40,137 nt of DNA from Phycisphaeraceae bacterium (GCA_020849625.1 JADLFV010000044.1:1-40137); one strand, 5' to 3'. Positions 1 to 7,817 are shown, numbered from the stretch's first letter. Numbers and translations are program-made. The notes: generated from the letters alone by a model not told the origin.

Positions 1-52
1 AGTTTCGCCGAGGCCCCGCAGAGCCGGTAGGCGACGCGCCTGTCAGCCTCCG

Positions 53-84
53 CCCCCGGAAGTATTTATTTCAACTTCCGGGGG
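53..84. repeat. 11-bp perfect inverted repeat, possible terminator
   Basis: CCCCCGGAAGT at 53-63 pairs with ACTTCCGGGGG at 74-84 across a 10-nt AT-rich loop, followed by more G residues and GTTTCT. It could end transcription of a gene lying to the left of the window, but there is no clear U-tract. Confidence 0.5.
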
Positions 85-480
85 GCGGGGGTTTCTGAAC
101 GCTTGGAATCCGGGCACGGGCGGACGTACGTCAAGCCGATGGCGTCGAAGCAGCACTCACTCACTTGCGCTCAGTCGCGTCCGTGCCGAGCGTTTTTTTC
201 CACTCAGGCGACTGGGGGTAATCAAGCAATTGAGCCTCATCCGAAACCGGACGGCCTTCCTATAAAAGGGCCAAGCGTCACGTTTGTGCGCGCCGGGGGC
301 TGTTTTGAGGGGGCGAAAAAGAGCGTAAGTGCGGGCAGGATCAGCAATAGAAATTATTTCGCACGACTTCCAAAAAAATGAAAATCGCTGACCATTCTGT
401 GCGCGCCGGCGGCGATTACAGGTCTCTGGCGGTGGTCCTGGCGCGATGGTCACACAGCGCTCGGATGCCATCACAGAGTT

Positions 481-566
481 CCCAGAGGCCCAGAGGCACA
501 GCGCAAGCCAATCGCTCGCATCCGGCCGATCTTCTCCGCGCCTCTGGACCTCTGCGCCCTCCGTGA
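481..566. repeat. Imperfect inverted repeat with CAGAGG units
   Basis: CCCAGAGGCCCAGAGGCACA (from 481) pairs imperfectly with GCCTCTGGACCTCTGCGCC (from 539). The arms contain a repeated CAGAGG unit, resembling the short-unit inverted repeats at 14959-15035 and 18520-18590. No gene is attached to it. Confidence 0.55.
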
Positions 567-592
567 TGGTGTCGCGTTTACAGGAAAAGGAT

Positions 593-680
593 AAAAGGTT
601 CCTGGCACCTTTTTTTGATTTTTGCCAAAAATATAGCTGAAAATGCCATATTTCTAAAAAAAGGTTCCTGGAACCTTTTT
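593..680 (+). repeat. Palindrome doublet, family 1, copy A
   Basis: Two A-stem-T palindromes, AAAAGGTTCCTGGCACCTTTT-like at 593-616 and a perfect GGTTCCTGGAACC core with A/T flanks at 656-680, lie about 64 bp apart centre to centre around an AT-rich spacer. This matches copies B, C and D. Unlike them, no recognisable gene ends just upstream, so it may mark a lost gene. Confidence 0.85.
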
Positions 681-810
681 GGCCGCCCCTGTATCGGTCA
701 ACAGAAAAGCTTTTCTAAAGCGCAGGTCTGACCTTATTGATTATTGACCCTGTTGATTATTACTGTAGGTGCGTGGCAGTGATCGAGTTCTGACGTTCTG
801 AAGATGAACG

Positions 811-1392
811 ATGAAGACGCGCGAAAGCGGCATGCCGGATGAGTCGATGTGGTCGGGATTCTTTCAGCCGCAGCAGACGCTGGTGAAACTCGGGCTGACC
901 GAATCTTGCCGCGACGTGGTGGACTTCGGCTGCGGCTACGGCACGTTCACCATTCCTGCCGCCCGGATCGTTCGCGGGACCCCCGGAATCGTGTACGCTC
1001 TGGACATCGATGCGGAAATGATCGCAGCAACCGCGCAGAGAGCCAGCGAGGCTGGTCTGAGTAACGTGCGAGTGGACCGGCGGGACTTCATGGCGGACGG
1101 CACGGGGCTGGCGGACGGCAGCGTGGATTACGTGATGCTGTTCAACATTCTGCATTGCGAACAACCGCAGGTGCTGCTGGGCGAGGCCTACCGCGTGCTG
1201 TCGTCGGGCGGGCGGCTGGGCATCATGCACTGGAATCACGATTCCGCCACGCCGCGCGGCCCTTCGCTGGCCATCCGTCCGCATCCCGAGCATTGCCGCG
1301 ACTGGGCCCGGCAGGCGGGCTTCGAGCCGGCGGTGCGCGACAAGATCGACCTGCTTCCGCACCACTACGGCTGGATCATGGCCAAGCCCTAA
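811..1392 (+). CDS. Class I SAM-dependent methyltransferase
   Basis: This 193-residue protein has a Rossmann methyltransferase core. Motif I is VDFGCGYGTFTI (about residues 33-44), the acidic end of strand 2 is ALDIDAEMI (about 61-69), and DYVMLFNILHC followed by AYRVLSSGGRLGI gives the motif IV and post-I segments. The family moves a methyl group from S-adenosylmethionine to an acceptor; the substrate cannot be read here. The ATG at 811 is used, but the in-frame ATG at 832 (MPDESMW) is equally possible because neither has a strong ribosome site. It stands alone, with palindrome doublets before it (593-680) and 13 nt after its stop (1406-1493). The length suits a small cytoplasmic UbiE-like methyltransferase. 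Confidence 0.9.
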   Translation: MKTRESGMPDESMWSGFFQPQQTLVKLGLTESCRDVVDFGCGYGTFTIPAARIVRGTPGIVYALDIDAEMIAATAQRASEAGLSNVRVDRRDFMADGTGLADGSVDYVMLFNILHCEQPQVLLGEAYRVLSSGGRLGIMHWNHDSATPRGPSLAIRPHPEHCRDWARQAGFEPAVRDKIDLLPHHYGWIMAKP

Positions 1393-1405
1393 GCGACGGC
1401 CGCTC

Positions 1406-1493
1406 AAAAAGGTTCCTGGCACCTTTTTTGTTAAAATGCACTTTTTTCTGGGAAAATACCAAAAATCTGTAAAAAGGTTCCTGGAACCTTTTT
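1406..1493 (+). repeat. Palindrome doublet, family 1, copy B (possible terminator)
   Basis: AAAAAGGTTCCTGGCACC with a T-run (1406-1429) and a perfect GGTTCCTGGAACC core with A/T flanks (1471-1493) surround an AT-rich spacer. The first hairpin starts 13 nt after the methyltransferase stop, and the A-stem-T architecture could terminate transcription in both directions. Reading frames through it give spurious peptides such as KRFLEPF, so the chromate transporter must start further downstream. Confidence 0.88.
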
Positions 1494-1624
1494 CACTCCG
1501 GTGGGGGATCCGGACACGGGAGTGGCCGGGCTTTGGTCAACATGAGGATTTCGACAGGGCGTTGCTGGAACCTTTTGGGGGTGCTGGCAGGCATTGCGCT
1601 GACAGTCGGTGCTATTGTGTTGCG

Positions 1625-2812
1625 ATGTCCCGTGCAGAGGAAAGCGGCTGCGTGTCGGATGATGCTTCACATGCCGGTCGGCTGCGTGAGTTGGCGAGTG
1701 TGTTTCTGCGACTGGGGTTGATCGCGTTTGGCGGGCCGGCGGCGCACGTGGCGATCATGGAGCAGGAGATTGTGCAGCGGCGAAAATGGTTGAGCCGGGC
1801 GGAGTTTCTGGACCTGCTGGGAGCGGCCAACCTGATTCCGGGGCCCAACTCAACGGAACTGGCGATCCACATCGGGCGATCGCGGGCGGGATGGCGCGGG
1901 TTGCTGGTGGCGGGCTGCTGTTTCATTCTGCCAGCCTTCGTGCTGGTGAGCGTGATCGCGTGGGGTTATGCCCGTTACGGGGCGTTGCCGCAGTTGCAGG
2001 GTGTGTTGTACGGGATTAAGCCGGTGGTCATTGCGATTCTGATCCAGGCGTTGTGGCGTCTGTCGCGCAGCGCGATCAAGACGCGGCTGCTGGGTGCGCT
2101 GGGGGCGGCAGCCATGACGGCGGGATTCATGGGACTGCACGAGTTGATCGTGCTGTTTGGCAGCGGCGCGGTGATGGCGTTGATCCACGGCCTGAAGCGC
2201 GGCAAGCCGGGGGACGGGCTGCCGCTGCTGGCGGTAAGCGCCTGGCCGGTGCTGCCGTGGATGACGCTGGGTGCGGCCGGTGCAGCGGCGACGCCGTTCA
2301 GCCTGGGCGCGATGTTTCTTTTTTTTCTGAAGGTGGGATCGGTGCTGTTCGGCAGCGGGTATGTGCTGCTGGCGTTTCTGCGAGCGGACCTGGTGGAGCG
2401 TTGGGGCTGGATGAGCGAGGCGCAACTGCTGGACGCGGTGGCGGTGGGTCAGGTCACGCCGGGTCCGCTGTTCACCACGGCCACGTTCATCGGTTATCAA
2501 CTGGCGGGCTTTCCGGGGGCGGTGCTGGCGACGGTGGGGATTTTTCTGCCGGCCTTCGTGTTCGTGGCGATCAGTGGGCCGCTGATTCCCCGGCTGCGTG
2601 GCTCGGCGTTGACCGGCGAGGTGCTGGACGGGGTGAACGTCGGGGCGCTGGCGATCATGGTGGTGGTCAGCTTCAACCTGGCGCGGGCGTCGCTGATTGA
2701 TGCGCTGACGATCATCGCGGCGGCGGTCAGTTCGCTGCTGCTGCTGCGTTACAGGCTCAGCGCGACGTGGCTGATTGCCGGCGGCGCGGTGATGGGGTGG
2801 CTGGCGTGGTAG
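1625..2812 (+). CDS. chrA: Chromate transporter, long-chain CHR family
   Basis: This 395-residue integral membrane protein is made of two homologous CHR domains. The N-terminal half has FLRLGLIAFGGPAAHVA, a WLSRAEFLDLL segment and the LIPGPNSTE signature. The C-terminal half repeats the plan with FFLKVGSVLFGSGYVLLAF, WMSEAQLLDAVAVGQVTPGP and TATFIGYQLAG. The family exports chromate across the inner membrane, often driven by the membrane potential, and may be reached by sulfate-like anions. The frame is open from 1436, but that part runs through palindrome doublet B, so I chose the ATG at 1625; GTG at 1652 is an alternative. It is a single gene followed directly by a 9-bp hairpin. No chromate reductase or ChrB regulator lies nearby. 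Confidence 0.93.
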   Translation: MSRAEESGCVSDDASHAGRLRELASVFLRLGLIAFGGPAAHVAIMEQEIVQRRKWLSRAEFLDLLGAANLIPGPNSTELAIHIGRSRAGWRGLLVAGCCFILPAFVLVSVIAWGYARYGALPQLQGVLYGIKPVVIAILIQALWRLSRSAIKTRLLGALGAAAMTAGFMGLHELIVLFGSGAVMALIHGLKRGKPGDGLPLLAVSAWPVLPWMTLGAAGAAATPFSLGAMFLFFLKVGSVLFGSGYVLLAFLRADLVERWGWMSEAQLLDAVAVGQVTPGPLFTTATFIGYQLAGFPGAVLATVGIFLPAFVFVAISGPLIPRLRGSALTGEVLDGVNVGALAIMVVVSFNLARASLIDALTIIAAAVSSLLLLRYRLSATWLIAGGAVMGWLAW

Positions 2813-2815
2813 CTA

Positions 2816-2837
2816 CCCACCCACGGGAGTGGGTGGG
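2816..2837 (+). terminator. Hairpin after chrA, terminator-like
   Basis: CCCACCCAC (2816-2824) pairs perfectly with GTGGGTGGG (2829-2837) across a 4-nt loop, beginning 3 nt after the chrA stop. Only CTTT follows, so a U-tract is weak. A related CACGGGAGTGG string occurs at 1514-1527, which suggests a repeat. Confidence 0.5.
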
Positions 2838-2860
2838 CTTTGGGGATCTACACGGGACGA

Positions 2861-3034
2861 TCAGCGCGCATGACAGGCCAGCAGGCGGACGCGGCGGGCG
2901 CGTTCGGCGTAGAGGGCGGAGCGGACGATGTCTCCGGCCAGGGCGGTCTGCAACTGGCGGTGACGGATTCGGGCCACCAGGTTGCGCACCCGGTGCGGCG
3001 TCCAGCGGGACGAAATGGAAGCAACGGCGTTCAT
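2861..3034 (-). CDS. Possible small basic protein, 57 residues
   Basis: This open frame lies on the minus strand in the otherwise empty 322-bp gap between chrA and the DUF1015 gene. It starts at ATG 3034 (MNAVASISSRWTP). The product is strongly basic (many Arg, one Trp near the N-terminus) with no membrane segment, and its codons have GC-rich third positions like the neighbouring genes. I do not recognise the family. The ribosome site is poor (GTGAGA about 10 nt upstream), so it could be chance. Orientation is opposite to both neighbours, so it would need its own promoter. Confidence 0.4.
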   Translation of the reverse strand: MNAVASISSRWTPHRVRNLVARIRHRQLQTALAGDIVRSALYAERARRVRLLACHAR

Positions 3035-3120
3035 GACTGCATATCTCACGCCCAGTCAACGCGGCCGGTGACGGTTTTATTTCACGGATTCGGAAAATCG
3101 CAACAATTCACGTTCAGCGT

Positions 3121-3126
3121 TATGCT
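3121..3126 (+). promoter_or_regulatory. -10-like element close to the DUF1015 start
   Basis: TATGCT ends 8 nt before the ATG at 3135, and no ribosome site is visible between them. If used, the mRNA would have almost no leader. No good -35 hexamer is seen at the right distance, so this is a weak call. Confidence 0.25.
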
Positions 3127-3134
3127 GCCCGCCT

Positions 3135-4460
3135 ATGCCACGCCTGTTTGCTCTGAATGCTGTTGTTTTTGCCGCCCGCGGCGACCTGTCCACGCGCATC
3201 GCGCCACCCTATGACGTGCTGGATGAAGGGCCCAAGCGGCAATTGTTAGCCCGCGATGAGCACAACATCGTGGCGATCGATCTGCCGGTGACGCCGCCCA
3301 AGACGGTGGGGCCGGACCAGGCGTATCAGCAGGCAGGCGAAACGCTGCGGCAATGGCTGGCTGCAGGCGTGCTGGCGCGGGTGGATCGGCCGGCGGTGGT
3401 GGCGTACGAGCAGCGATACGAAGTCGCGGGCCGCAGCTACAACCGGCGGGGATTGTTCGCGGCCCTGGGCGTCGAGCCGTTCAATCGCAAGGGCGGCGGC
3501 ATCTTCCGGCACGAGCTGACCATCCAGGGTGGACTGGACGATCGATACAAGCTGATGGACGCCACGGCGGCGCAGTTGTCGCCGGTGTTCGGCATTTATG
3601 CGGACCCCCGGAAGTTGGTCAACGCATTGTTGGCGGATGTGTTCGAGGGCGAGCCGGACTTCTTCGGCACCACCGTTCACGATCGCGTGCAGCACCGCTG
3701 CTGGCTGATTCACGACCCCCGGAAGGTGGCGCAGCTTGGTGAGTTCTTCCAGGACGCCAACGTGTTCATCGCTGACGGGCATCACCGTTACACCACGGCC
3801 CTGACCTATGCGGGCAAGCACCGCGAGGTGGCTGAGGCGCAGCGCTGTCTGTTCGTGCTGGTGGCGGCTGAAGATCCGGGGATGATCGTGCTGCCGACGC
3901 ATCGGGTGGTGCGTGGGATGAGCGGGTATTCGATCGATCGCCTGCTGGCGCTGCTGCCGGAGACGGGGATCATGGCGCAAGAGAGCGATGCTGCGCCGCG
4001 AGGCGAGCACGAGATGGGGCTGTACGACGGCGACACGCGGAAGCGCTACCTGATCCGCTTCCGGGAGCGTGATCCCTTGGCGGCCACACATGCGGACAAG
4101 CCGGCGGTGTGGCGTCAGTTGGACGTGGCGATCCTGCAACACGCGATCATCGATGGGATGCTCAAGCCGCACTTCGGGGGCGGGGGCGAGCCGGACTCTG
4201 CGAGTCCGCCCCCGGAACTCCGGGCACACAGTGCCCGGCTCTGTTCCGGAAGTGATTCGATCCGCATGGCCTACACCGCGGATGGCGACGAGCTGATGGC
4301 GATGACCGAATCGGCCCCGGGTCAACTGGGGGTGCTGATGAAGCCGACGCCGCTGGCCAGCGTGATGGCGGTTTCGCTGGCCAACGAGGTGATGCCGGCC
4401 AAGAGCACGTTTTTCTATCCCAAGCTGGCGACGGGCCTGGTGATCAACCCGCTGACGTAG
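3135..4460 (+). CDS. DUF1015 family protein with an in-frame repeat insertion
   Basis: This 441-residue soluble protein belongs to the DUF1015 family. Recognisable parts are the N-terminal RIAPPYDVLDE segment (about residues 22-32), NRRGLFAALGVEPF and GIFRHELTI in the middle, and the family hallmark FIADGHHRYTTAL (about 210-222). The biochemical role is not established; in bacteria family members often sit near serine and amino-acid metabolism genes, which is not the case here. The frame begins at ATG 3135, with no clear ribosome site. Near residues 348-374 the protein carries a Gly/Pro/Ser-rich segment encoded by nested palindromes (4192-4249), which looks like a repeat element accepted in frame. 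Heptamer repeats follow the stop directly. Confidence 0.88.
   Translation: MPRLFALNAVVFAARGDLSTRIAPPYDVLDEGPKRQLLARDEHNIVAIDLPVTPPKTVGPDQAYQQAGETLRQWLAAGVLARVDRPAVVAYEQRYEVAGRSYNRRGLFAALGVEPFNRKGGGIFRHELTIQGGLDDRYKLMDATAAQLSPVFGIYADPRKLVNALLADVFEGEPDFFGTTVHDRVQHRCWLIHDPRKVAQLGEFFQDANVFIADGHHRYTTALTYAGKHREVAEAQRCLFVLVAAEDPGMIVLPTHRVVRGMSGYSIDRLLALLPETGIMAQESDAAPRGEHEMGLYDGDTRKRYLIRFRERDPLAATHADKPAVWRQLDVAILQHAIIDGMLKPHFGGGGEPDSASPPPELRAHSARLCSGSDSIRMAYTADGDELMAMTESAPGQLGVLMKPTPLASVMAVSLANEVMPAKSTFFYPKLATGLVINPLT
4192..4249 (+). repeat. Nested palindromes inside the DUF1015 gene
   Basis: CGGACTC/GAGTCCG (4192-4208, 3-nt loop) is followed by CCGGAAC...GTTCCGG (4212-4249), which encloses CCGGGCAC/GTGCCCGG (4220-4238). 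The first hairpin and the GGCTCTGTT flank match the hairpin at 25742-25760, also inside a coding sequence, so this is a dispersed element. Confidence 0.75.
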
Positions 4461-4475
4461 CTGGGCGAGGGCAAA

Positions 4476-4604
4476 AAACTCGAAACCCGAAACTCGAAAT
4501 CCGAAATAAACTCAAAACTCGAACAGGAAAAGCCCCGCCAGGTTGAACCCTGGGCTTTGAGGCTTGGGATTTATTTCGAGTTTCGAGTTTCGATTTTCGA
4601 ATTC
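4476..4604. repeat. Inverted repeat of heptamer units (AAACTCG family)
   Basis: The left arm has tandem heptamers AAACTCG, AAACCCG, AAACTCG, AAATCCG (4476-4503). The right arm has CGAGTTT, CGAGTTT, CGATTTT, CGAATTC (4577-4604), the inverted counterpart. Between them AAAGCCC...GGGCTTT forms another hairpin. It begins 15 nt after the DUF1015 stop and may act as a terminator. The same unit occurs at 25206-25240 and a relative at 38560-38650. Confidence 0.8.
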
Positions 4605-4613
4605 CCCCCCCCC
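4604..4613 (+). repeat. C10 homopolymer tract
   Basis: Ten C residues lie directly after the heptamer repeat, and a G7 run follows near 4645. Such runs are prone to slippage in cells and to error in sequencing. It lies about 80 nt upstream of the putative RRM-gene promoter. Confidence 0.8.
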
Positions 4614-4667
4614 AATGGGCCGACACGCACCTGGGTACCCCGGGTTGGGGGGGTGTACGGAATTTGA

Positions 4668-4696
4668 TTGTATTGGCGGAAGAGGGTGGGTACAAT
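4668..4696 (+). promoter_or_regulatory. Sigma70-like promoter of the RRM gene
   Basis: TTGTAT (4668-4673) and TACAAT (4691-4696) are separated by 17 bp. Transcription would begin near 4703, giving a leader of about 93 nt before the GTG start. Long leaders are common on cold-responsive RNA-binding protein genes, which is only an analogy here. Confidence 0.5.
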
Positions 4697-4795
4697 GCTT
4701 CGCCTGCCTGGTATGAGCCGGGCCCAATTCGAGACGCTACGCGAAGCTCCATTGTCTGGCAGCTCACACGTTCGCCTCACCCCTGGAGCTTCCCT

Positions 4796-5131
4796 GTGAA
4801 GATCTATGTCGGCAATCTGAGTTTCAACACCACCCAGGACAGTCTGGAAGGGCTGTTCAGCAACTATGGCACGGTCAGTGAAGTGGCCGTGGTGACCGAT
4901 CGCGACACGGGCCGGCCGCGCGGCTTTGCGTTCGTGACCATGGACGACGAAGGCGCCGCCAAGGCCATCGAGGCCCTCAACGGCAACGAGTTCGAAGGCC
5001 GCACCCTCAACGTCAACGAAGCCAAGCCGCGCGAGAATCGTGGTGGCGGCGGTTACGGCGGTGGCGGCGGTCGCGGTGGCAACCGTGGCGGCGGCCGTGG
5101 CGGCAATCGCGGCGGCGGCGAGCGCTGGTAA
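4796..5131 (+). CDS. RNA-binding protein, single RRM with Gly/Arg-rich tail
   Basis: This 111-residue protein is a single RRM (about residues 1-80) with RNP2 as [10 protein letters not shown] and RNP1 as RGFAFVTM, followed by a tail of Gly-Gly-Arg and Gly-Asn-Arg repeats ending in ERW. Proteins of this type (cyanobacterial Rbp, plant GRP) bind single-stranded RNA in the cytoplasm and are often cold-induced. The start is GTG at 4796 because the RRM begins at once (VKIYVGN) and GGAG lies 8 nt upstream; the open frame extends further back only through non-coding leader. It has its own promoter and a strong intrinsic terminator, so it is monocistronic. Its RNA targets cannot be read from the sequence. 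Confidence 0.95.
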   Translation: MKIYVGNLSFNTTQDSLEGLFSNYGTVSEVAVVTDRDTGRPRGFAFVTMDDEGAAKAIEALNGNEFEGRTLNVNEAKPRENRGGGGYGGGGGRGGNRGGGRGGNRGGGERW

Positions 5132-5160
5132 GCAACCCCGCGGAAAATCATCCACATCAG

Positions 5161-5185
5161 CCCGCGCTTCGGCGCGGGTTTTTTT
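5161..5185 (+). terminator. Intrinsic terminator of the RRM gene
   Basis: CCCGCGC-TTCG-GCGCGGG, a perfect 7-bp stem with a stable UUCG tetraloop, is followed by at least seven T residues. It lies 30 nt after the stop of the RNA-binding protein gene. Confidence 0.9.
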
Positions 5186-5250
5186 ATGGCGATTCATCGT
5201 GGGTGCAGCGACCCGGCCAGGATGGCCGGGCTATATGGAGCCGGGGTCTT

Positions 5251-6279
5251 TCACCCCGCCACGGAACGCACCATGCAGTTGCGCTGCGGGCACCACAGAC
5301 GCAGGCGCAGGCAGCGATAGATTTCGCAGATGCGCAATGACGATGTGGCCGGCGATTGCAGCTCCGCGATCGCGGCCATGGCCTGGGGCAGGCGATAGAA
5401 GGGGATGCGGGCGTTGAGGTGATGCACGTGGTGGTAGCCGATGTTCCCGGTGAACCAGTGCATCATGGGCCCGATGTCCAGATAGCTGGACGAGTGCAGG
5501 GCGGCGAAAACATAGTCCCAGTCGGAGCGCTCGCGCAGATCAGCCTGGGGGAAGTTGTGCTGCACGTAGAACAGATACGCCCCGAGCGCAGCCGCGATGA
5601 ACATCGGCAGCAGCAGGGCGAACAGCATGGCCCACGGCGCGAACACCGCCAGCAATGCGATCAGCCCGCCGTGCAGCAGGATGGCGGCCGCGCAGTCCCA
5701 GTGACGGCGCGGCGAGATCAGAAACGGCCGCATGCACATGCTGAACAGGAACACCGTGGCGTAACCGGTCAGCAGCGTCAGGGGATGGCGCTGCACGATG
5801 TAGTTGAATCGTTGCCAGCGGGAGGCGGCCGCGTAAGCGGTGGTGGTCAGCACGGGGAACGAGCCGTGACTGGCGCCTTTGAGTTGGGCGGTGTGCTTGT
5901 GGTGATATTCGTGGGATCGGTTCCAGGCGCTGACGGGGTTGAGACAGAGCAGGCCGAAGAAAGCCATGAAAGCCTTGGCGATGCGACTGCCGCGGAGGAT
6001 GGCCTTGTGCTGGAAGTCGTGATAGATGATGAACAGCCGGCAAATGAGCAATCCCGAGAGCACGGCTGCAGCCAATCGCGCCCACCACGCCAGCGGCGAC
6101 GCGGCCGCGCCCAGCAGCGCCGCCAGGATCAGCGTGGTGGAGATCAGGTGCCACCAACTGATCAGGGGATGCTCTTTGGCAAATGGAATGGTGGCGCGGA
6201 CCAGGCTCGCGTTTTTCTCGCGGGGCCGTGGCGTGCGGGGAGCGGTCGGTTCGGTAAGGAGGGTGGTGTTCAAGGCCAC
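5251..6279 (-). CDS. Membrane fatty acid desaturase
   Basis: This protein of about 342 residues has the three histidine boxes of membrane diiron desaturases: HDFQH, HEYHHKHT and YHHVHHLN, spaced between hydrophobic segments (for example LISTTLILAALLGAA and ILLHGGLIALLAVFAPWAML). The family introduces a double bond into fatty acyl chains at the cytoplasmic membrane, using oxygen and reduced ferredoxin or a similar donor. Regiospecificity is not readable. The frame is open back to 6411, but that part overlaps the end of the sulfatase gene; I favour GTG 6279 (VALNTTLLTEP), with TTG 6273 as alternative. It follows the sulfatase on the same strand with an 83-nt gap, so they may be co-transcribed. 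Confidence 0.9.
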   Translation of the reverse strand: MALNTTLLTEPTAPRTPRPREKNASLVRATIPFAKEHPLISWWHLISTTLILAALLGAAASPLAWWARLAAAVLSGLLICRLFIIYHDFQHKAILRGSRIAKAFMAFFGLLCLNPVSAWNRSHEYHHKHTAQLKGASHGSFPVLTTTAYAAASRWQRFNYIVQRHPLTLLTGYATVFLFSMCMRPFLISPRRHWDCAAAILLHGGLIALLAVFAPWAMLFALLLPMFIAAALGAYLFYVQHNFPQADLRERSDWDYVFAALHSSSYLDIGPMMHWFTGNIGYHHVHHLNARIPFYRLPQAMAAIAELQSPATSSLRICEIYRCLRLRLWCPQRNCMVRSVAG

Positions 6280-6362
6280 AATGCTAGTCTGGAACGTCTC
6301 TAAATCCAAGCCCGCAACATAAAACCAGACTGCGCCCGATCGGCACGGCCGATAAACACCGT

Positions 6363-7817
6363 TCAGGGCGTCTTCCAGTTGAACTGCGGCAGAGGCGAGG
6401 TCGTGCGACAATCGACGAACAGTTGCTTTGCCCGGGCGACGACCCCCGGCTGCTGGTCGGCAATGTCGTGCTCTTCGCCGATGTCCGTCGTCACATCGTA
6501 AACCTCGATGGGACTGTCGCCGGTGTCCACGTCGTTCTGGACGACCTTGAAGTTGCCCAGGCGCAGGGCGCGGCGGCCGTCGCGTTCGTGAAACTCCCAG
6601 TAGAGATACTCGTGCTGCTTCTGGTTAGCCAAGTCGCCGGCCAGGGCGGGCAGGAAGGAGATGCCATCGAGCCCGTCGGGCGTGGCGATGCCGGCCAAAT
6701 CGCAGGCGGTGGGCAGGAAATCCCAGAAGGCCGAGACATGCTCACACTCGCCGCCGGCTTCAACATGGTTGGGCCAGCGGACGATCAGCGGCGTGCGGAT
6801 GCCACCCTCGGTCAGATCGCGCTTGACGCCGCGCAGCGGGCCGGAGGAGTTGAAGTCTTCTTCCAGGTGGCCGCCCTCGTTCATGGCCCCGTTGTCGGAA
6901 GCGAAAAAGACGATGGTGTTCTCATCCGCGCCCGCCTGCCGCAATGCTTCGAGGATTTGCCCGACTTCCCAGTCCAGCCGGCTGACCATCCCGGCGAAGG
7001 TGGCCTTGACAGCGTCGCAGTCCGCGTAGTGCTTGTTCTCCACCGCCCGATCCTCGCCCACCTGGCCACGATACTTGTCCACCCATTCCTGGGTCACCGA
7101 CATCGAAGCGTGCGGCAGATGGGCAGAGTAGAACAAAAAGAACGGCTCGTCCGACTGAGCCTGCTGTGCGATCCATTGCCTGGCGTCCTCGATGTAGAGA
7201 TCGTGTACGTAGGTGTCGCCGTCGTTGCCGTGATTGCCGGGCAGCTCGATGGCCTGTCCGTCGCGCCACACGGTGGGTGGGTAGTAGTAATGGGCCTGTT
7301 CGTGGGTGAGCACGCCGAAGAAGTGATCGAACCCGAGCCTGTTTGGGCGATCGGGATCGTCATCGTTGCAGGCGATGCTGCTCTTGCCGATCATCGCGGT
7401 GCGGTAGCCAGCCTGTTGCAGCAGCGAGGCGACGGTGACGGTGTCATAAGGCAGGGCCACGTTGCTGTTGCCGCGCATGTAGGCGTGCCCCGTGTGCAGG
7501 CCGGTCATCAGCGTGCCGCGCGACGGCGCGCAGACGGTGCAGCCGGCATAGTGCTGGGTGAAGCGCATGCCCTGCTGGGCCATCTGGTCGAGGTTGGGCG
7601 TCTGAATCACCGACTGCCCGTAGCAGCCCAGGTCGCCGTACCCCAGGTCGTCAGCGAGGATCAAGACGATGTTGGGCCGCGACTTGATTTGCAGGGTGAA
7701 GTCAGCGCCGTCGGCGGCAGCAGCGGGCAAGCTCGGCAACACTAGGGCGGCCGCCGCTGCGCCGGCGTGCCGGAGCAAATCGCTTCGACCGGTTGTGGCG
7801 TGCGTGGCCTTGCCCAT
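6363..7817 (-). CDS. Exported sulfatase, Cys-type
   Basis: This 484-residue protein is a type I sulfatase. It has a signal-peptide-like N-terminus (TGRSDLLRHAG followed by an Ala/Leu-rich core ending at about residue 36), the metal-binding RPNIVLILADDLGYGDLG start of the fold, and the signature CAPSRGTLMTG (about 96-106), where Cys96 would be converted to formylglycine by a separate maturase. TIVFFASDNGAMNEGG supplies further metal-site residues. The family hydrolyses sulfate esters, in planctomycetes typically on algal or host glycans; the sugar is unknown. Start at ATG 7817 is supported by GGGAG 11 nt upstream. The twin-arginine-like RSDLLR motif is imperfect, so the export route is uncertain. 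Confidence 0.93.
   Translation of the reverse strand: MGKATHATTGRSDLLRHAGAAAAALVLPSLPAAAADGADFTLQIKSRPNIVLILADDLGYGDLGCYGQSVIQTPNLDQMAQQGMRFTQHYAGCTVCAPSRGTLMTGLHTGHAYMRGNSNVALPYDTVTVASLLQQAGYRTAMIGKSSIACNDDDPDRPNRLGFDHFFGVLTHEQAHYYYPPTVWRDGQAIELPGNHGNDGDTYVHDLYIEDARQWIAQQAQSDEPFFLFYSAHLPHASMSVTQEWVDKYRGQVGEDRAVENKHYADCDAVKATFAGMVSRLDWEVGQILEALRQAGADENTIVFFASDNGAMNEGGHLEEDFNSSGPLRGVKRDLTEGGIRTPLIVRWPNHVEAGGECEHVSAFWDFLPTACDLAGIATPDGLDGISFLPALAGDLANQKQHEYLYWEFHERDGRRALRLGNFKVVQNDVDTGDSPIEVYDVTTDIGEEHDIADQQPGVVARAKQLFVDCRTTSPLPQFNWKTP

Larger units (their letters stand above)
1..810. other. Left-end region without a convincing gene
   Basis: I see no open frame with family motifs or a good ribosome site here. 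The stretch holds a perfect 11-bp inverted repeat (53-63 with 74-84), an imperfect inverted repeat with CAGAGG units (481-504 with 535-566), a doublet of AAAAGGTTCCTGG-type palindromes (593-680), and a short dyad AGGTCTGACCT at 724-734 that could be an operator for the methyltransferase. TTGATTATT occurs twice, around 737 and 753. Small open frames at 103-381 and 157-474 look non-coding. Confidence 0.6.

Noticed and set aside
1436..1624. A longer N-terminus for the chromate transporter
   Set aside because: The extra codons run through palindrome doublet B and give the spurious peptide KRFLEPF; CHR proteins start close to the first domain.
3246..4325. A 359-codon open frame opposite the DUF1015 gene
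   Set aside because: Arg/His-rich antisense product without motifs; the plus strand carries the DUF1015 hallmark.
5251..6411. Desaturase start at TTG 6411
   Set aside because: This would overlap the end of the sulfatase gene by 49 bp and add residues without similarity to the desaturase fold.
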